A DNA stretch of 64,000 bases from Siphonodentalium dalli (GCA_032622095.1 CP136068.1:132129989-132193988); one strand, 5' to 3'. Counted from the first letter of the stretch, positions 22,140 through 33,299 are shown. Translations and numbers: made by a program. Notes: a model not told the origin generated them from the sequence alone.

Positions 22140-24655
22140 TACAGTTAAAAAATGGATTTGTACTACAGCCAACTACGTGATAAGTAAAACCGCTGTAGTT
22201 CCACCTGTAGCGATATTACCGACAGTTGCCTGTAAAATACCTGAAATTATCTCGCAAGAATAACTCATACAGGTAAGAATCAACCGTACAGGTAAGAATC
22301 AATCATACAGGTAAGAATCAATCATACAGGTAATAATCAATCATACAGGAAAGAATCAATCATACAGGTAAGAATCAATCATACAAGTAAGAATCAATCA
22401 TACAGGTAAGAATCAATCGTAAATGTAAGAATCAACCGTACAGGTAAGAATCAATCATACAGGTAAGAATCAATCATACAAGTAAGAATCGATCATACAG
22501 GTAAGAATCAATCATACAGGTAAGAATAAATCATACAGGTAAGAACCAATCGTACAGGTAAGAATAAATCGTACAGGTAAGAATCAATCATACAGGTAAG
22601 AATCAATAATTCAGGTAAGAATCAATCATACAGGTAAGAATCAACCGTACAGGTAAGAATCAATAATACAGGTAAGTATCAATCACACAGATAAGAATCA
22701 ATCATACAGGTAAGAATCAATGATACAGGTAAGAATCAATCATACAGGTAAGAATCAATTACACAGGTAAGAATCAATCATACAAGTAAGAATCAATCAT
22801 ACAGGTAAGAATCAATCATACAGGTAAGAATCAATCATACAGGTAAGAATCAATCATACAAGTAAGAATCAATCATACAGGTAAGAATCAATCATACAGG
22901 TAAGAATCAATCATACAGGTAAGAATCAATCATACAGGTAAGAATCAATCATACAAGTAAGAATCAATCATACAGGTAAGAATCAATCTAACAAGTAAGA
23001 ATCAATCACACAGGTAAGAATCAATCATACAAGTAAGAATCAATCATACAGGTAAGAATCAATCATACAGGTAAGAATCAATCATACAGGTAAGAATCAA
23101 TCATACAGGTAAGAATCAACCGTACAGGTAAGAATCAATCATACATGTAAGAATCAACCGTACAGGTAAGAATCAATCATACATGTAAGAATCAATCATA
23201 CAGGTAAGAATCAATCATACAAGTAAGAATCAATCATACAGGTAAGAATCAATCGTACATGTAAGAATCAACCGTACAGGTAAGAATCAATCAAACAGGT
23301 AAGAATCAATCATACAAGTAAGAATCAATCATACAGGTAAGAATATATTATAAAGGTAAGAATCAATCATACAGGTAAGAATCAATCATTCAGGTAAGAA
23401 TCAATCATACAGGTAAGAATCAACCGTACAGGTAAGAATCAATCATACAGGTAAGAATCAATCATACAGGTAAGAATCAATAATACAGGTAAGTATCAAT
23501 CATACAGGTAAGAATCAATCATACAGGTAAGAATCAATGATACAGGTAAGAATCAATGATACAGGTAAGAATCAATTACACATGTAAGAATCAATTACAC
23601 AGGTAAGAATCAATCATACAGGTAAGAATCAATCATACAGGTAAGAATCAATCATACAGGTAAGAATCAATCATACAGGTAAGAATCAATCATACAGGTA
23701 AGAATCAATCATACAGGTAAGAATCAATCATACAGGTAAGAATCAATCATACAGGTAAGAATCAATCATACAGGTAAGAATCAATCGTACAGGTAAGAAT
23801 CAATCATACAGGTAAGAATCAATCATACAGGTAAGAATCAATCGAGCAGGTACGAATCAGTCATACAGGTAAGCATTAATTACACAGGTAAGAATCAATC
23901 ATACATGTAAGAATCAATCAAACAGGTAAGAATCAATCATACAGGTAAGAATCAATCATACAGGTAAGAATCAATTACACATGTAAGAATCAATCATACA
24001 GGTAGGAATCAATTACACGGGTATGAATCAATCATACAGGTAAGCATCAATCAAACAGGTAAGAATCAATCGTGCAGGTACGAATCAATCATACAGGTAA
24101 ACATTAATTACACAGGTAAGAATCAATCATACATGTAAGAATCAATCAAACAGGTAAGAATCAATCATACAGGTAAGAATCAATCATACAGGTAAGAATC
24201 AATTACACAGGTAAGAATCAATCATACAGGTAAGAATCAATTACACAGGTAAGAATCAATCATACAGGTAAGAATCAATCAAACAGGTAAGAATCAATCA
24301 TACAGGTAAGAATCAATTACACAGGTAAGAATCAATCATACATGTAAGAATCAATCAAACAGGAAAGCTTCAAGCATACAGGTAAGAATCAATTACACAG
24401 GTAACAATCAATCATACAGGTAAGAATCAATAAAACAGGTAAGAATCAATTATTCAGGTAAGAATCAATTATTCAGGTATTTGTCAGTAGGACCGTTACA
24501 TCTGTAACTACAGGAATGTTTACTGCTCATGGCGTTAGTATTGGTAAATATGCATTTTATACGTATGTTGTCCATATTCTGGCACCATATGGTTTTCCAA
24601 GTGCTTGCAAAATATACCGTGAGAACTTGCGAGTGTATGAATGTCCACTAAATGA
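22140..24655. mobile_element. Family D foldback element expanded by a minisatellite
   Basis: The left arm (22150-22265: ATTTGTACTACAGCCAACTA-like, TAGTTCCACCTGTAGC, TCTCGCAAGAATAA) and right arm (24481-24655: TGTAACTACAGGAATG, TCTGGCACCATATGGTTTTC, AATATACCGTGAGAACTTGC) correspond to the two arms of the full copy at 15851-16272. The outermost left terminus is missing. Instead of a short loop it holds 2.2 kb of a 19-bp tandem repeat. Confidence 0.7.
22266..24480 (+). repeat. Minisatellite, 19-bp unit, about 116 copies
   Basis: Unit ACAGGTAAGAATCAATCAT, most copies with zero to two changes. Common variants are ACAAGTAAG, CAACCGT in place of CAATCAT, TTACACAGG and CAAACAGG. Variants occur in local clusters, pointing to recent local duplication. 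Each standard copy contains CAGGTAAGA. No open reading frame survives. Confidence 0.97.
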
Positions 24656-24671
24656 AAAAATAGTACCTCAT

Positions 24672-24735
24672 GTACAGTAATGCTCTAAGTAATCGACTCC
24701 TTAAACACAGCAGAATTATGGGCATTACTGTATAT
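24672..24735. mobile_element. Remnant of the TA-type MITE (family E)
   Basis: ACAGTAATGCTCTAAGTAAT, CGACTCCTTAAACACAGCAG and AATTATGGGCATTACTGTAT match the collapsed ends of the 160-bp element at 45015-45174; most of the middle is gone. Confidence 0.65.
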
Positions 24736-24927
24736 GACTTTTTATACGGTTTGAGGCTCTGTATAAGTACGACTACATTTATAGCCCTAAATGAGATTTG
24801 CCTGACCTGTTTATCCCCCAAACATCCACGGATTGAGTCATACTCAAAGCAACTTTCCAATGACTGAAATGGGAATGTAATGCATACATGGTTGATGTTG
24901 TTAAATGCATGGAAGAGAAAATAATAA

Positions 24928-25027
24928 ACAATACGAAAGTTGCCCCTTCGAAAATCTAAATATGTGCACCCCAAGATAGTATATCGAAACATAAAGGATG
25001 CTGTCAGATTGAGCCGATACTTAGTAT
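24928..25027 (+). pseudogene. LINE ORF2 remnant, part left of an insertion
   Basis: In frame 1 the strand reads YVHPKIVYRNIKDAVRLSRY and then LVYM, ending where element P2 begins. Removing P2 joins this frame without change to the LINE segment from 25454, so both parts were one sequence before the insertion. Upstream of 24928 the frame has stops. Confidence 0.55.
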
Positions 25028-25454
25028 ATATGTGACCCGCCATATCAAATCCAGTCGTAAGTCGGGATTTTTTTACCCTGTGCCAATGCATTCTCTTATA
25101 TATGCGAGTCGAAAATAGGTCGCCTCGCATATATAAGAGAATGCATTGGCCTAACAATTTTTTATCATTTTTTTTAAATAAATGTTTCTGACAATTTTTA
25201 GGACATAAAATAAAAAACATCCATTACCCTGCAGGGAGCCCCACACATATATAGAAGCATATAGCAGAGAGTCGTCTGCTCATGTTTGTCTGGGGCTCTG
25301 TATGGGTGAAATTATAAAATTGTTAAAGAATACAAGAAAAAATTATTAAAATTGTAAAAAATTGTTAGGCCAATGCATTCTCTTATATATATAAGAGAAT
25401 GCATTGGCACAGGGTAAAAAAATCCCGACTGGATTTGATATGGCGGGTCACATA
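25028..25454. mobile_element. Hairpin-bearing element P2 with GTGACCCGCC termini
   Basis: Outer inverted repeats GTGACCCGCCATATCAAATC and CAGTCG...CGGGATTTTTTTACCCTGTG enclose one 67-bp hairpin (25083-25149) and one shortened, loopless hairpin (25370-25407). ATAT flanks both ends (25027-25030 region and 25452-25455), a plausible short target duplication. The outer ends are unlike those of the TTAA copies although the hairpins are the same. It sits inside a LINE frame. Confidence 0.8.
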
Positions 25455-25755
25455 TGCCTTCTCATTTGGCTACTTATTTACTGAAATTTGGGACAGCCAA
25501 TCACAGCCTATACCGGCGGATCAATGCAGATGGAATAAATGTGCATTTACAGACACGAAATGTCTGTTGTGTGGCGAAAATTGTCTGTGATGAATATCTA
25601 TTTGTTAGTTTGTGTACTGAACTTAACGACATGCTTAAAAACTATAGAAGTATTACTGGGAACATCCTAACAGAAAAACAGATTGCTGTCACTGCTAAAT
25701 ACAAGTACATATGTGTTGAAAAGAGTGAGCATTTTCTTAAAATTAGCATTTAAAA
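25454..25755 (+). pseudogene. LINE ORF2 remnant, part right of an insertion
   Basis: Continues the frame of 24928-25027: PSHLATYLLKFGTANHSL, then after a frame change RWNKCAFTDTKCLLCG and again CDEYLFVSLCTELNDMLKNY. This is the Cys/His tail region of the same LINE group as 4695-5024. At least two frameshifts are present and the protein would stop at 25751. Confidence 0.65.
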
Positions 25756-25802
25756 TGTTACCACGACGCACGCATTATAAGTTATAGTGTCTCCAATTGT
25801 GT

Positions 25803-25850
25803 CGTATAGCGTGGCACAAGGCGTCGCGAACCTTGTATCAGGCTATACCA
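25803..25850. repeat. Short imperfect hairpin
   Basis: GTATAGCGTGGCACAAGGC is partly complementary to CCTTGTATCAGGCTATAC around a GTCGCGAA loop. Confidence 0.5.
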
Positions 25851-26299
25851 CACATATTTAACATGTCGACAATAATTATTCTAAACGATTGTTCGTACTC
25901 CATTATCTAAGCCTAATCCACGCCTGTGATTGGTTGATTGACATTCACTAATAACGATATATATATTTTTAGCATGCACACTATTCCGGGGGTGGGGTGG
26001 GGCCGGGAAATCGAGAAATATAGCACTATAATTGACCGTAAGCAACTTATGTATGTTATTTGTGACGGTTTCCCCATTTTTGATGTGAGGATTTACCCTC
26101 TTTCTGTCTTCGCTGATCATAAAATCGCTTCGTTATTTGTTGTCAATTCCCTAAGTTTGCACTATGCTAAAGTTTGAAACGAATCTTCAGTTTGTTTAGG
26201 CAGAAAGTATAAAATTGTTTAACCGGTTACACGTAATATGATCTGAAAGTTAATTATTTGACATTATGGGATCTGGGAGAGCACGGAGAATAAAATATA

Positions 26300-26450
26300 A
26301 TAAATATGGCACGACTTATCGTGAACAATATGCCGACACAGTGGTCCTCGGTGGATGAATAGTCGCATCGACTCAGGCTCGGGGACTATTCCTCCCATCG
26401 GACCCCTATTTTGGCATAGTTAACTACATTCCGTGCTATATTTATATAGT
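26300..26450. repeat. Imperfect 150-bp palindrome
   Basis: ATAAATATGGCACG and GGTCCTCGGTGG-GAATAGTC are matched inverted by GACTATTCCTCCCATCGGAC and CGTGCTATATTTAT. It resembles the 15.6-kb hairpin in layout. Confidence 0.55.
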
Positions 26451-26732
26451 AGCCCAGGACTCCACATATATGTTATAGCTAATGTTTAAAGGGTATTCGT
26501 CCCTATCTCAGAATTGGAAAACAAATGCTTACTTCCAAAAGGGGGTGGTGGGTACACGGTCTTTGTAAACATACACTCAGATTCATACGGATACTGAGTC
26601 TATCGTAGTCACGCCAAATTTTCGGCTTTCGGCATTCCACCGAATTACATCACATGACGATACGTTAATCGTTTCGATTCGACTCCTTTATCATGTACAA
26701 CTAATATAGTGAGTTCTGATTGGCGCTAGCTA

Positions 26733-28712
26733 AAACCCCTGTCACACTCAGGCCGGCGCTCTCACTGCGCTGCAAAAGTACCAACATATGACTAACACGC
26801 AGGAGGAGCGCCGAAAACTGTCGAAAATTGTCAAACTTTTAAAACAAAGTATGCTCCTATTGCGTTCCTACTTTGTCAAGTCTCACGCTCTTAGTGCGTT
26901 CAAGTCGCTGTCATTGTGATGCTAGTACGTTCTCAATAAGTTCGCAAAACGCTCTCTGCGCGGACGCGTTCTCCAGTCATAGTCAGTTTTTAGGTTGTGG
27001 GGAAAATACCCAACACTCCGCAATAAATTAGCTGTCCGATTAAACTACTGTCACACTCCGCTGCGATCAGGCCGGCGCTTGCATTGCGCTGAAAAATAAT
27101 CAAAGCGCCAAGCAAAGCGCAGTAAGGTATCCAAGAACGTATTGGTGACGCAGTGGACACTGGATAGGACGGGAGAGGGACTCTGTGATCGTTCCAGAGC
27201 GCCAGAGCGCCGCGCTTGTGTTGTGCATGCACAAAACAAGCGCAGAGGTTCGGCGTTCTGATCAGGCGTATTACCGTCGTCATGACAGCGCAAAGCGTAC
27301 TAACAACGCAATGAGAACGACTTGAACGCATTAAGAGCGTTTAAGGCGTGGAGGAAACGCAATGAGAGCGGTGTGAGAGCGTGAGACCTGACAAAGCAGG
27401 AACAAAATGGGTCGTACACACAGGGACGTGGCTAGAGGGTTTCCGTTGGGGGTGTCAACCTTGGGAAATTCCAACTGCACCCCCTTGAGTTAGAATCAGA
27501 CCGAACACAAGTTTTGCATAATTCCATTTGCACTCCCCCCCTTGAACTTTAGTGTTTATGCCTAATATCCTATATCTTCATAAACCATGGTTCTATATTC
27601 CCGGTATGAGAACATTCAGATATTTTAACCTGAAACATTGCATAAATCCTAATATCTAGTGGTCTAACTCCATACAATTGCACACGGCTACGGGCAAGAT
27701 ACCACGACATCACTGAGCTGACCATCGTTGTTCGGCCGGTGTGAGAAAATTTTGAAATTCGATCAAGAAAATCGCAAATCCTAGCATCCAGACTGGCCTC
27801 AACTAAAGCTTTTCTATAGTGTTGGACATTTCAAACCTCATACCCCCCTCAGGTTGTAAAATTTTCCAACTGATGACCACAAGTTTGACCAAATGTAGTA
27901 AAATATTGTTAAACTTATTAGCATTTTTGTATTGGCCACAAGGGAGAGGCAATGACACACCAGGCCGATCATGGTTCGGCCCGGTGTGCGAAAATTTTGT
28001 AATCTGAACAAGAAATTCTTGAGCGCGTTACCATTTCTGACATTGGTTCTCTTGTTTTAACAGATTGAAAATTTCTGACAATTTTCAGCGCTTCCACTGT
28101 GCGTTACTCGTATTTTGATACTTTTTCAACTCAAAGCAAAAGCCAGCCTTATCGCAGCGGAGTGTGACAGTGGTATGAGCAGACCGCATTTCAAAGTGGG
28201 ATTGTACTGTAAACCTGCTGTAAACGCCGGAAGAACGCCATGTATAACGCTTGGGCGTAAAGCGAGCGCCAGAGTTGCAGTGGCAGCACAATGTGGACGT
28301 TCTATGAGCGGGGAACCAGTCCATAACACCCCATGACAGTGCAATAAGTTTTGGACAGAGCCTCATTGAGCGTATTAAAGACGGGAAAGGCACGTAGTGA
28401 GAATTTGATTAAGCTTACTGCAGTCACAAAAGACAAGATTAATTTCTTGCTGCGATCACGAGAAGCTAATATGCACTCTTGCTACGTCCACATAACGCTC
28501 ACGTCGCTCGCTTGGCGCTTTGCTTTGTGCATGCATAAAACAAGCGCGGCGCTCTGGCACCTATGGGCGACCATGGAGATCATCGCCCGTTGTAGCAAGT
28601 GTCCACTGCGTCACCAATCGGTTCTTGGAGACCTTAGTGCGTTTAGGTGGCCGTTTTGGTACTTTTGCAGCGCAATGAGAGCGCCGGCCTGAGTGTGACA
28701 GGGGCTTTAGAC
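26733..28712. mobile_element. 2-kb long-inverted-repeat element, GC-richer than its surroundings
   Basis: The ends CCCCTGTCACACTCAGGCCG, GCGCTCTCACTGCGCTGC and AAAAGTACC (26740-26785) are repeated inverted at 28660-28706. A second nested pair lies inside (CTGTCACACTCCGCTGCGAT at 27053 against TCGCAGCGGAGTGTGACAG at 28152), and a third block (CCAAGAACGTATTGGTGACG at about 27130) is inverted near 28605-28635. The many GCGC/AGAGCGC words make the region compositionally distinct. Frames on both strands overlap each other and are not conserved, so I see no transposase. It is probably a composite of nested foldback elements. Confidence 0.65.
27720..28022 (+). repeat. Direct repeat pair inside the 2-kb element
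   Basis: GTTCGGCCGGTGTGAGAAAATTTT at about 27730 recurs as GTTCGGCCCGGTGTGCGAAA at about 27972, roughly 242 bp apart, each followed by an ACAAGAAA-type run. Confidence 0.5.
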
Positions 28713-29500
28713 GTGGGATTCCGGGGTTGGGAAATTAAAACTCTACGTCATCAGACCCACAATTTTATATGTCGGTATGTAGTTAGCTACATACCGATGG
28801 GTACATGAAGGCCGGAATCAGTTTTACGCCCATTGTCCATAAATGTTTTCTTGACACCCCTGAACTTAAAACATATGAAAGTCGACACGTGACCTTTAAA
28901 TCCTCCTACCTGAATGGTTCATGGTTACGATTTAATTATCTTCTGACATAGAAAACGTACAAATGGTATTATTATGGTTTTATATCGGACAAGGCATATT
29001 TAAGGAAGCTAACACTGACGTGACATACGATATCGAGGTATTAAACCCATAGAACCAGAAAGATGTGTCTTCATTTAGATCAAACGTCGTAAGATGAAAC
29101 TTCGGATTGCATATATTATCATACTAAATGTTTGTTTACTCGGCCTTTCTTCGCCAGATGTTTACCCCAGTTAGGTTCGGTCACACGTGTATTGAATTTG
29201 ATCATCACAGTTGGAATTAACATTTTTCGTAATAAATTTTCGGACAAACAAGTTAACCCCACCCCCTTCAAAAATATACCGAACTAATTTACTTGTTGTT
29301 TTACACATTTACCAACACTTTATAAAGAACGACCCCAATAATAGATTACGACAATAGCTGCGCTCTATGATAGCACCATGTAACTTGATGTAAGCTCAAA
29401 ATCACTAATCACACATGTCAATTGGCGCACTGCGTAACCCCTTAATTATACAATGTATACAGTTGGAATTTGTAGCTACCTTGCACTCTGTAATATCTTC
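28713..29500. other. Intergenic DNA, nothing recognised
   Basis: No supported gene was seen. The first 150 bases contain a degraded CCGGGGTTGGGAAATT block like that near 27420. Confidence 0.35.
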
Positions 29501-29545
29501 AATTGATGATCATAGAAATAAATTGAATTGAATTATTTTTTTCAA
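29480..29545 (+). repeat. LINE/SINE-like 3' tail (AATTG)n
   Basis: GATCATAGAAATAAATTGAA TTGAATTATT gives an AATAAA signal followed by a short AATTG tail. Confidence 0.5.
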
Positions 29546-29556
29546 GCAACTGTGAG

Positions 29557-29690
29557 TTAACCAGTTCATGACGGGAGCTGCGCTGGTGCAGTATTAAATA
29601 TCATGTGCGAGCGCATTCTCTTATATATGCCAGTCTCCCATAGGGAGCCTCGCATATATAACAGAATGCATTTTCACAAACATTTCATAA
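29557..29690. mobile_element. Decayed hairpin element P8
   Basis: TTAACCAGTTCATGACGGGAGCTGCGCTGG-type outer end, then a CGCATTCTCTTATATATGCC arm and its inverse GCATATATAACAGAATGCAT around CCCATAGGGAGC. Only one hairpin is left. Confidence 0.6.
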
Positions 29691-29709
29691 CATTTCAGGA
29701 AGCTTCCTA

Positions 29710-29928
29710 TCAACCCTATCTTCACTAAATACTCACTGACGAGTAGTTACTATTGGAACTGTTAAGAAAATAAGTTCAACAAACTATATTTCCCTCTCAT
29801 AAATTAGAATACTTCTGCACTTCGATTATCTGTCGTCTGCTGGTTTTTTCATGAAAACGCATCCAGATGAACAATAGACCATTACTTTGTATATACTTTG
29901 AAAAATCATTTAGTTTAGAAAGGATTAA
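29710..29928 (+). mobile_element. TTAA-type MITE, family F copy 3
   Basis: CAACCCTATCTTCACTAAAT is inverted to ATTTAGTTTAGAAAGGATTAA; interior CTGCACTTCGATTATCTGTC and GTCTGCTGG match copies 1 and 2. Confidence 0.65.
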
Positions 29929-30081
29929 AGCTGCTGAATCCAATTTGATAACCCACACATCGCAAACATATATGTCAGTAGGTATTAAAACGAAAGTAAC
30001 AAGACCAAATGAATGTATCCTCGTCATATATACCAAACGCCGTTAGATGATACTCGGGAATGCAGCGCCTATAATAGTTTC

Positions 30082-30268
30082 TTAACCCTTTCAATGCCAG
30101 GTCCGATTTTTGTATCAACCCATATACCCTGTGCCAATGCACATAGGTCGCCTCGCATATATAAGAGAATGCATTGGCCTAACAATTTTTCATCATTTGT
30201 TTATTATTTTTAGGGCCGATTGTACAGACCGTAAAGATGAGATCGGCCCCTGGCACTGAAAGGGTTAA
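30082..30268. mobile_element. Hairpin-bearing TTAA element P3
   Basis: TTAACCCTTTCAATGCCAGG at the left and CCTGGCACTGAAAGGGTTAA at the right form good inverted repeats with TTAA flanks. The cargo hairpin (30133-30177) is shortened by loss of most of one arm. The outer ends differ from those of P1, P4 and P5. Confidence 0.8.
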
Positions 30269-30272
30269 AATT

Positions 30273-30805
30273 TAATCATAAGCTGCCAATCCACGGAATG
30301 TTGTAAAACAATTAGCTGTACCACATTTTGCCATTCAGGCTATTTCTCGATAACATAAATTCTTGATTACTTTCCGCTTCCGAAATAACATCAGTTTCGA
30401 TTGATATAACCACGCCTATATGCCGCGTCCCTAAACAGGTACACGCAAACTATTCGATTTAAAAGGGAATGACGGTGGTGCACAAATACACAGATAAATC
30501 AACAAGACTCGTGATAACATTTGCAAAGAAATGAAACATGGAAATTGAAACTAACAAGACAGTGTCACCTCAGTCGAAATATATTAAGAATACACACACC
30601 CTACTGGCACCCCACTGACCATTGAGTGCCACCAGGCAACGAACACGATGAATTGATGACGCAAGTTTATCAAACGATGATTAGATGTCAGAGTGACGGC
30701 GTGTCTGTTTTAACTTTATGTATGATTTTGTTCAGAAAGGTTTTCGCTTGTTTTATTTCTAACTTCTTCTCATGGTGGTTCTCGTGTGAAATGACGGATT
30801 ATACT
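30273..30805. other. Intergenic DNA, nothing recognised
   Basis: No supported feature was seen. Confidence 0.35.
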
Positions 30806-31170
30806 TTAACCCTGTGCCAATGCATTCTCTTATATATGCGAGTTGACCATAGGTCGCCTCGCATATATAAGAGAATGCATTGGCTTAACACATTACAAAT
30901 TATAAAATTGTTAAAGAATGTAAGAAAAAATGGTAAAAAGTGTTAAAAAAAGATACATTCTCTTATATATGCGAGGCGACCTATGGTCGACTCGCATATA
31001 TAAGAGAATGCATTGGCACAGGGCATAACTATAACCATCACAATGTGGTCAATGAGCCGGTTCCAATGATATCCATATTTGCATGGTTTTATTAAGACAG
31101 ACCCAAGATAATTTAGGCTGTTGCAGCTTTATTTGGACGTTTTTGGCCGGTTTGTTGGGTAAAGGGTTAA
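30806..31170. mobile_element. Hairpin-bearing TTAA element P4
   Basis: TTAA at 30806-30809 and 31167-31170. Hairpins are at 30817-30883 and about 30952-31016 (left end of the second lost). The right end TTGTTGGGTAAAGGGTTAA equals that of P5, but the left end jumps from TTAACCC directly to TGTGCC, a deletion of the ACCCAACAG segment that may have gone through the repeated CCC. Confidence 0.8.
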
Positions 31171-31790
31171 GGAATAACTCTTGGCGGGCAATGTAACAGT
31201 AATATCTACTTACTAAAGGTTTCAACACGCGATGTTTCCTCATTTGCTTGATAATTATCAATAATAAACGTGACAACACCCCCATCTTTTATTTTATAAA
31301 CCTCATAGTCATGTCCCATCAAATTATTCCCTAATATTTATATAAACCCCTTCATCGTTCATCGATTCCTTTACGAAAATCATATTCAACCAAGTTCGAA
31401 TTATTATACATATTTGACCCGTCATACCAAAACCTGTTAATATTACTTTGTACTATTGTGTTTGAATTTATAGTTGTTGTAGGGAGGAGAGGTCCACCTA
31501 AGTTTCCAGAACTTGTCCTACAATCCCTTATATTATGTATTAATACATTCATTATACAAGACATTAACTATGTTTAAATCAAATCAATAATAAAAATAAT
31601 GCAAAGTCTATCTACTCTTCCATGTTCGTCTTAGTGACGATGGTTGGTCAAAGGTTTATTATTTTTCACATTAATTTTAGCCAATGTTACATTCCTCCAG
31701 TTGTCATGTCGCCTGAATATTAACATTCTACTAACATCGCCGAAAGCAAACATATATTGCATGAATCCGGTACATTTTTCCTCCACTAGG
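31171..31790. other. AT-rich spacer with short frames, not recognised
   Basis: Minus-strand reading at about 31800-31650 gives a short protein-like stretch (FAFGDVSRMLIFRRHDNWRN), possibly a transposon scrap, but too little to assign. Confidence 0.3.
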
Positions 31791-31795
31791 CATTT

Positions 31796-33210
31796 TGTAA
31801 CAGTGTTACAAGTGTTACAAATGTTACAAATGATTTAAAGTCCCAGTAGAAAACCGCAGCCTATTTTTTTTCTACCGTGTTCAGTGTAGCGACATGTTAC
31901 AATGTGTTACAAGTGTTACATTATTTCTGAGATACCAAAGAGACCGCTCGTAGATGGGTGTTACAAGTGTTACAAATGTTACAAATGATTTAAAGTCCCA
32001 GTAGAAAACCGTAGCCTATTTTTTTCTACCGTGTTCAGTGTAGCGACATGTTACAATGTGTTACAAGTGTTACATTATTTCTGATATACCAGAGAGACCG
32101 CTCGTAGACGGGTGTTACAAGTGTTACAAATGTTACAAATGTTACAAATGATTTAAGTCCCAGTAGAAAACCGCAGTCTATTTTTTTCTACCGTGTTCAG
32201 TGTAGCGACATGTTACAATGTGTTACAAGTGTTACATTATTTCTGAGATACCAAAGAGACCGCTCGTAGATGGGTGTTACAAGTGTTACAAATGTTACAA
32301 ATGATGTAATGTGCCAGTAGAAAACCGCAGCCTATTTTTTTCTACCGTGTTCAGTGTAGCGACATGTTGCAATGTGCTACAAATGTTACATTATTTCTGA
32401 GATACCAGAGAGACCGCTCGTAGACGGGTGTTACAAGTGTTACAAATGTTACAAATGATTTAAAGTCCCAGTAGAAAACCGCAGCCTATTTTTTTCTACC
32501 GTGTTCAGTGTAGCGACATGTTACAAAGCGTTACAAGTGTTACATTATTTCTGAGATACCAGAGAGACCGCTCGTTGACGGGTGTTACAAGTGTTACAAA
32601 TGTTACAAATGATTTAAAGTCCCAGTAGAAAAACCGCAGCATATTTTATTCCTACCGTCTAGGGTAGCGACATGTTAGAAAGCGTTACAAGTGTTACAAT
32701 ATTTTCTGAGATACCAGAGAGACCGCTCGTAGATGAGTGTTACAAAAGTTACAAATGATTTAAAGTCCCAGTAGAAACCCGCAGCCTATTTTATTTCTAC
32801 CGTCTCAGTGTAGCTACATGTTACAAAGCGTTACAAGTGTTACATTATTTCTGAGATACCAGAGAGACCGCTCGTTGACGGGTGTTACAAGTGTTACAAA
32901 TGTTACAAATGATTTAAAGTCCCAGTAGAAAACCGCAGCATATTTTATTCCTACCGTCTAGGGTAGCGACATGTTAGAAAGCGTTACAAGTGTTACAATA
33001 TTTTCTGAGATACCAGAGAGACCGCTCGTAGATGAGTGTTACAAAAGTTACAAATGATTTAAAGTCCCAGTAGAAACCCGCAGCCTATTTTATTTCTACC
33101 GTCTCAGTGTAGCTACATGTTACAAAGCGTTACAAGTGTTACATTATTTCTGAGATACCAGAGAGACCGCTCGTAGATGGGTGTTACACGTGTTACAAAT
33201 GATTTAAAGT
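31796..33210 (+). repeat. Satellite array, about 154-bp unit, nine copies
   Basis: Each unit has a TGTTACAAGTGTTACAAATG block, TTTAAAGTCCCAGTAGAAAA, CTACCGTGTTCAGTGTAGCG, a second TTACAAGTGTTACATTAT and GAGACCGCTCGTAGA. The GACCGCTCG landmark falls at about 31942, 32096, 32258, 32412, 32566, 32721, 32866, 33020 and 33165. Spacing is 154 except for one 162 (an extra TTACAAAT) and two of 145. Copies from 32521 alternate between two subtypes, giving a 299-300-bp dimer. Confidence 0.95.
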
Positions 33211-33299
33211 CCCCAGGATGTTTTTGTTGTGTGGGAAAATGGAATCTCCTTTCTTCTCAAAAGGAGAAAAATGACCGGAGATAATCAAGGCAATAAGTG

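Noticed and set aside
22055-22140. Continuation of the retroelement polyprotein after gag
   Set aside because: No frame showed a protease or reverse transcriptase motif before family D starts.
22266-24480. Possible CRISPR-like array
   Set aside because: Units are contiguous 19-mers without spacers, in an animal-type context. It is a minisatellite.
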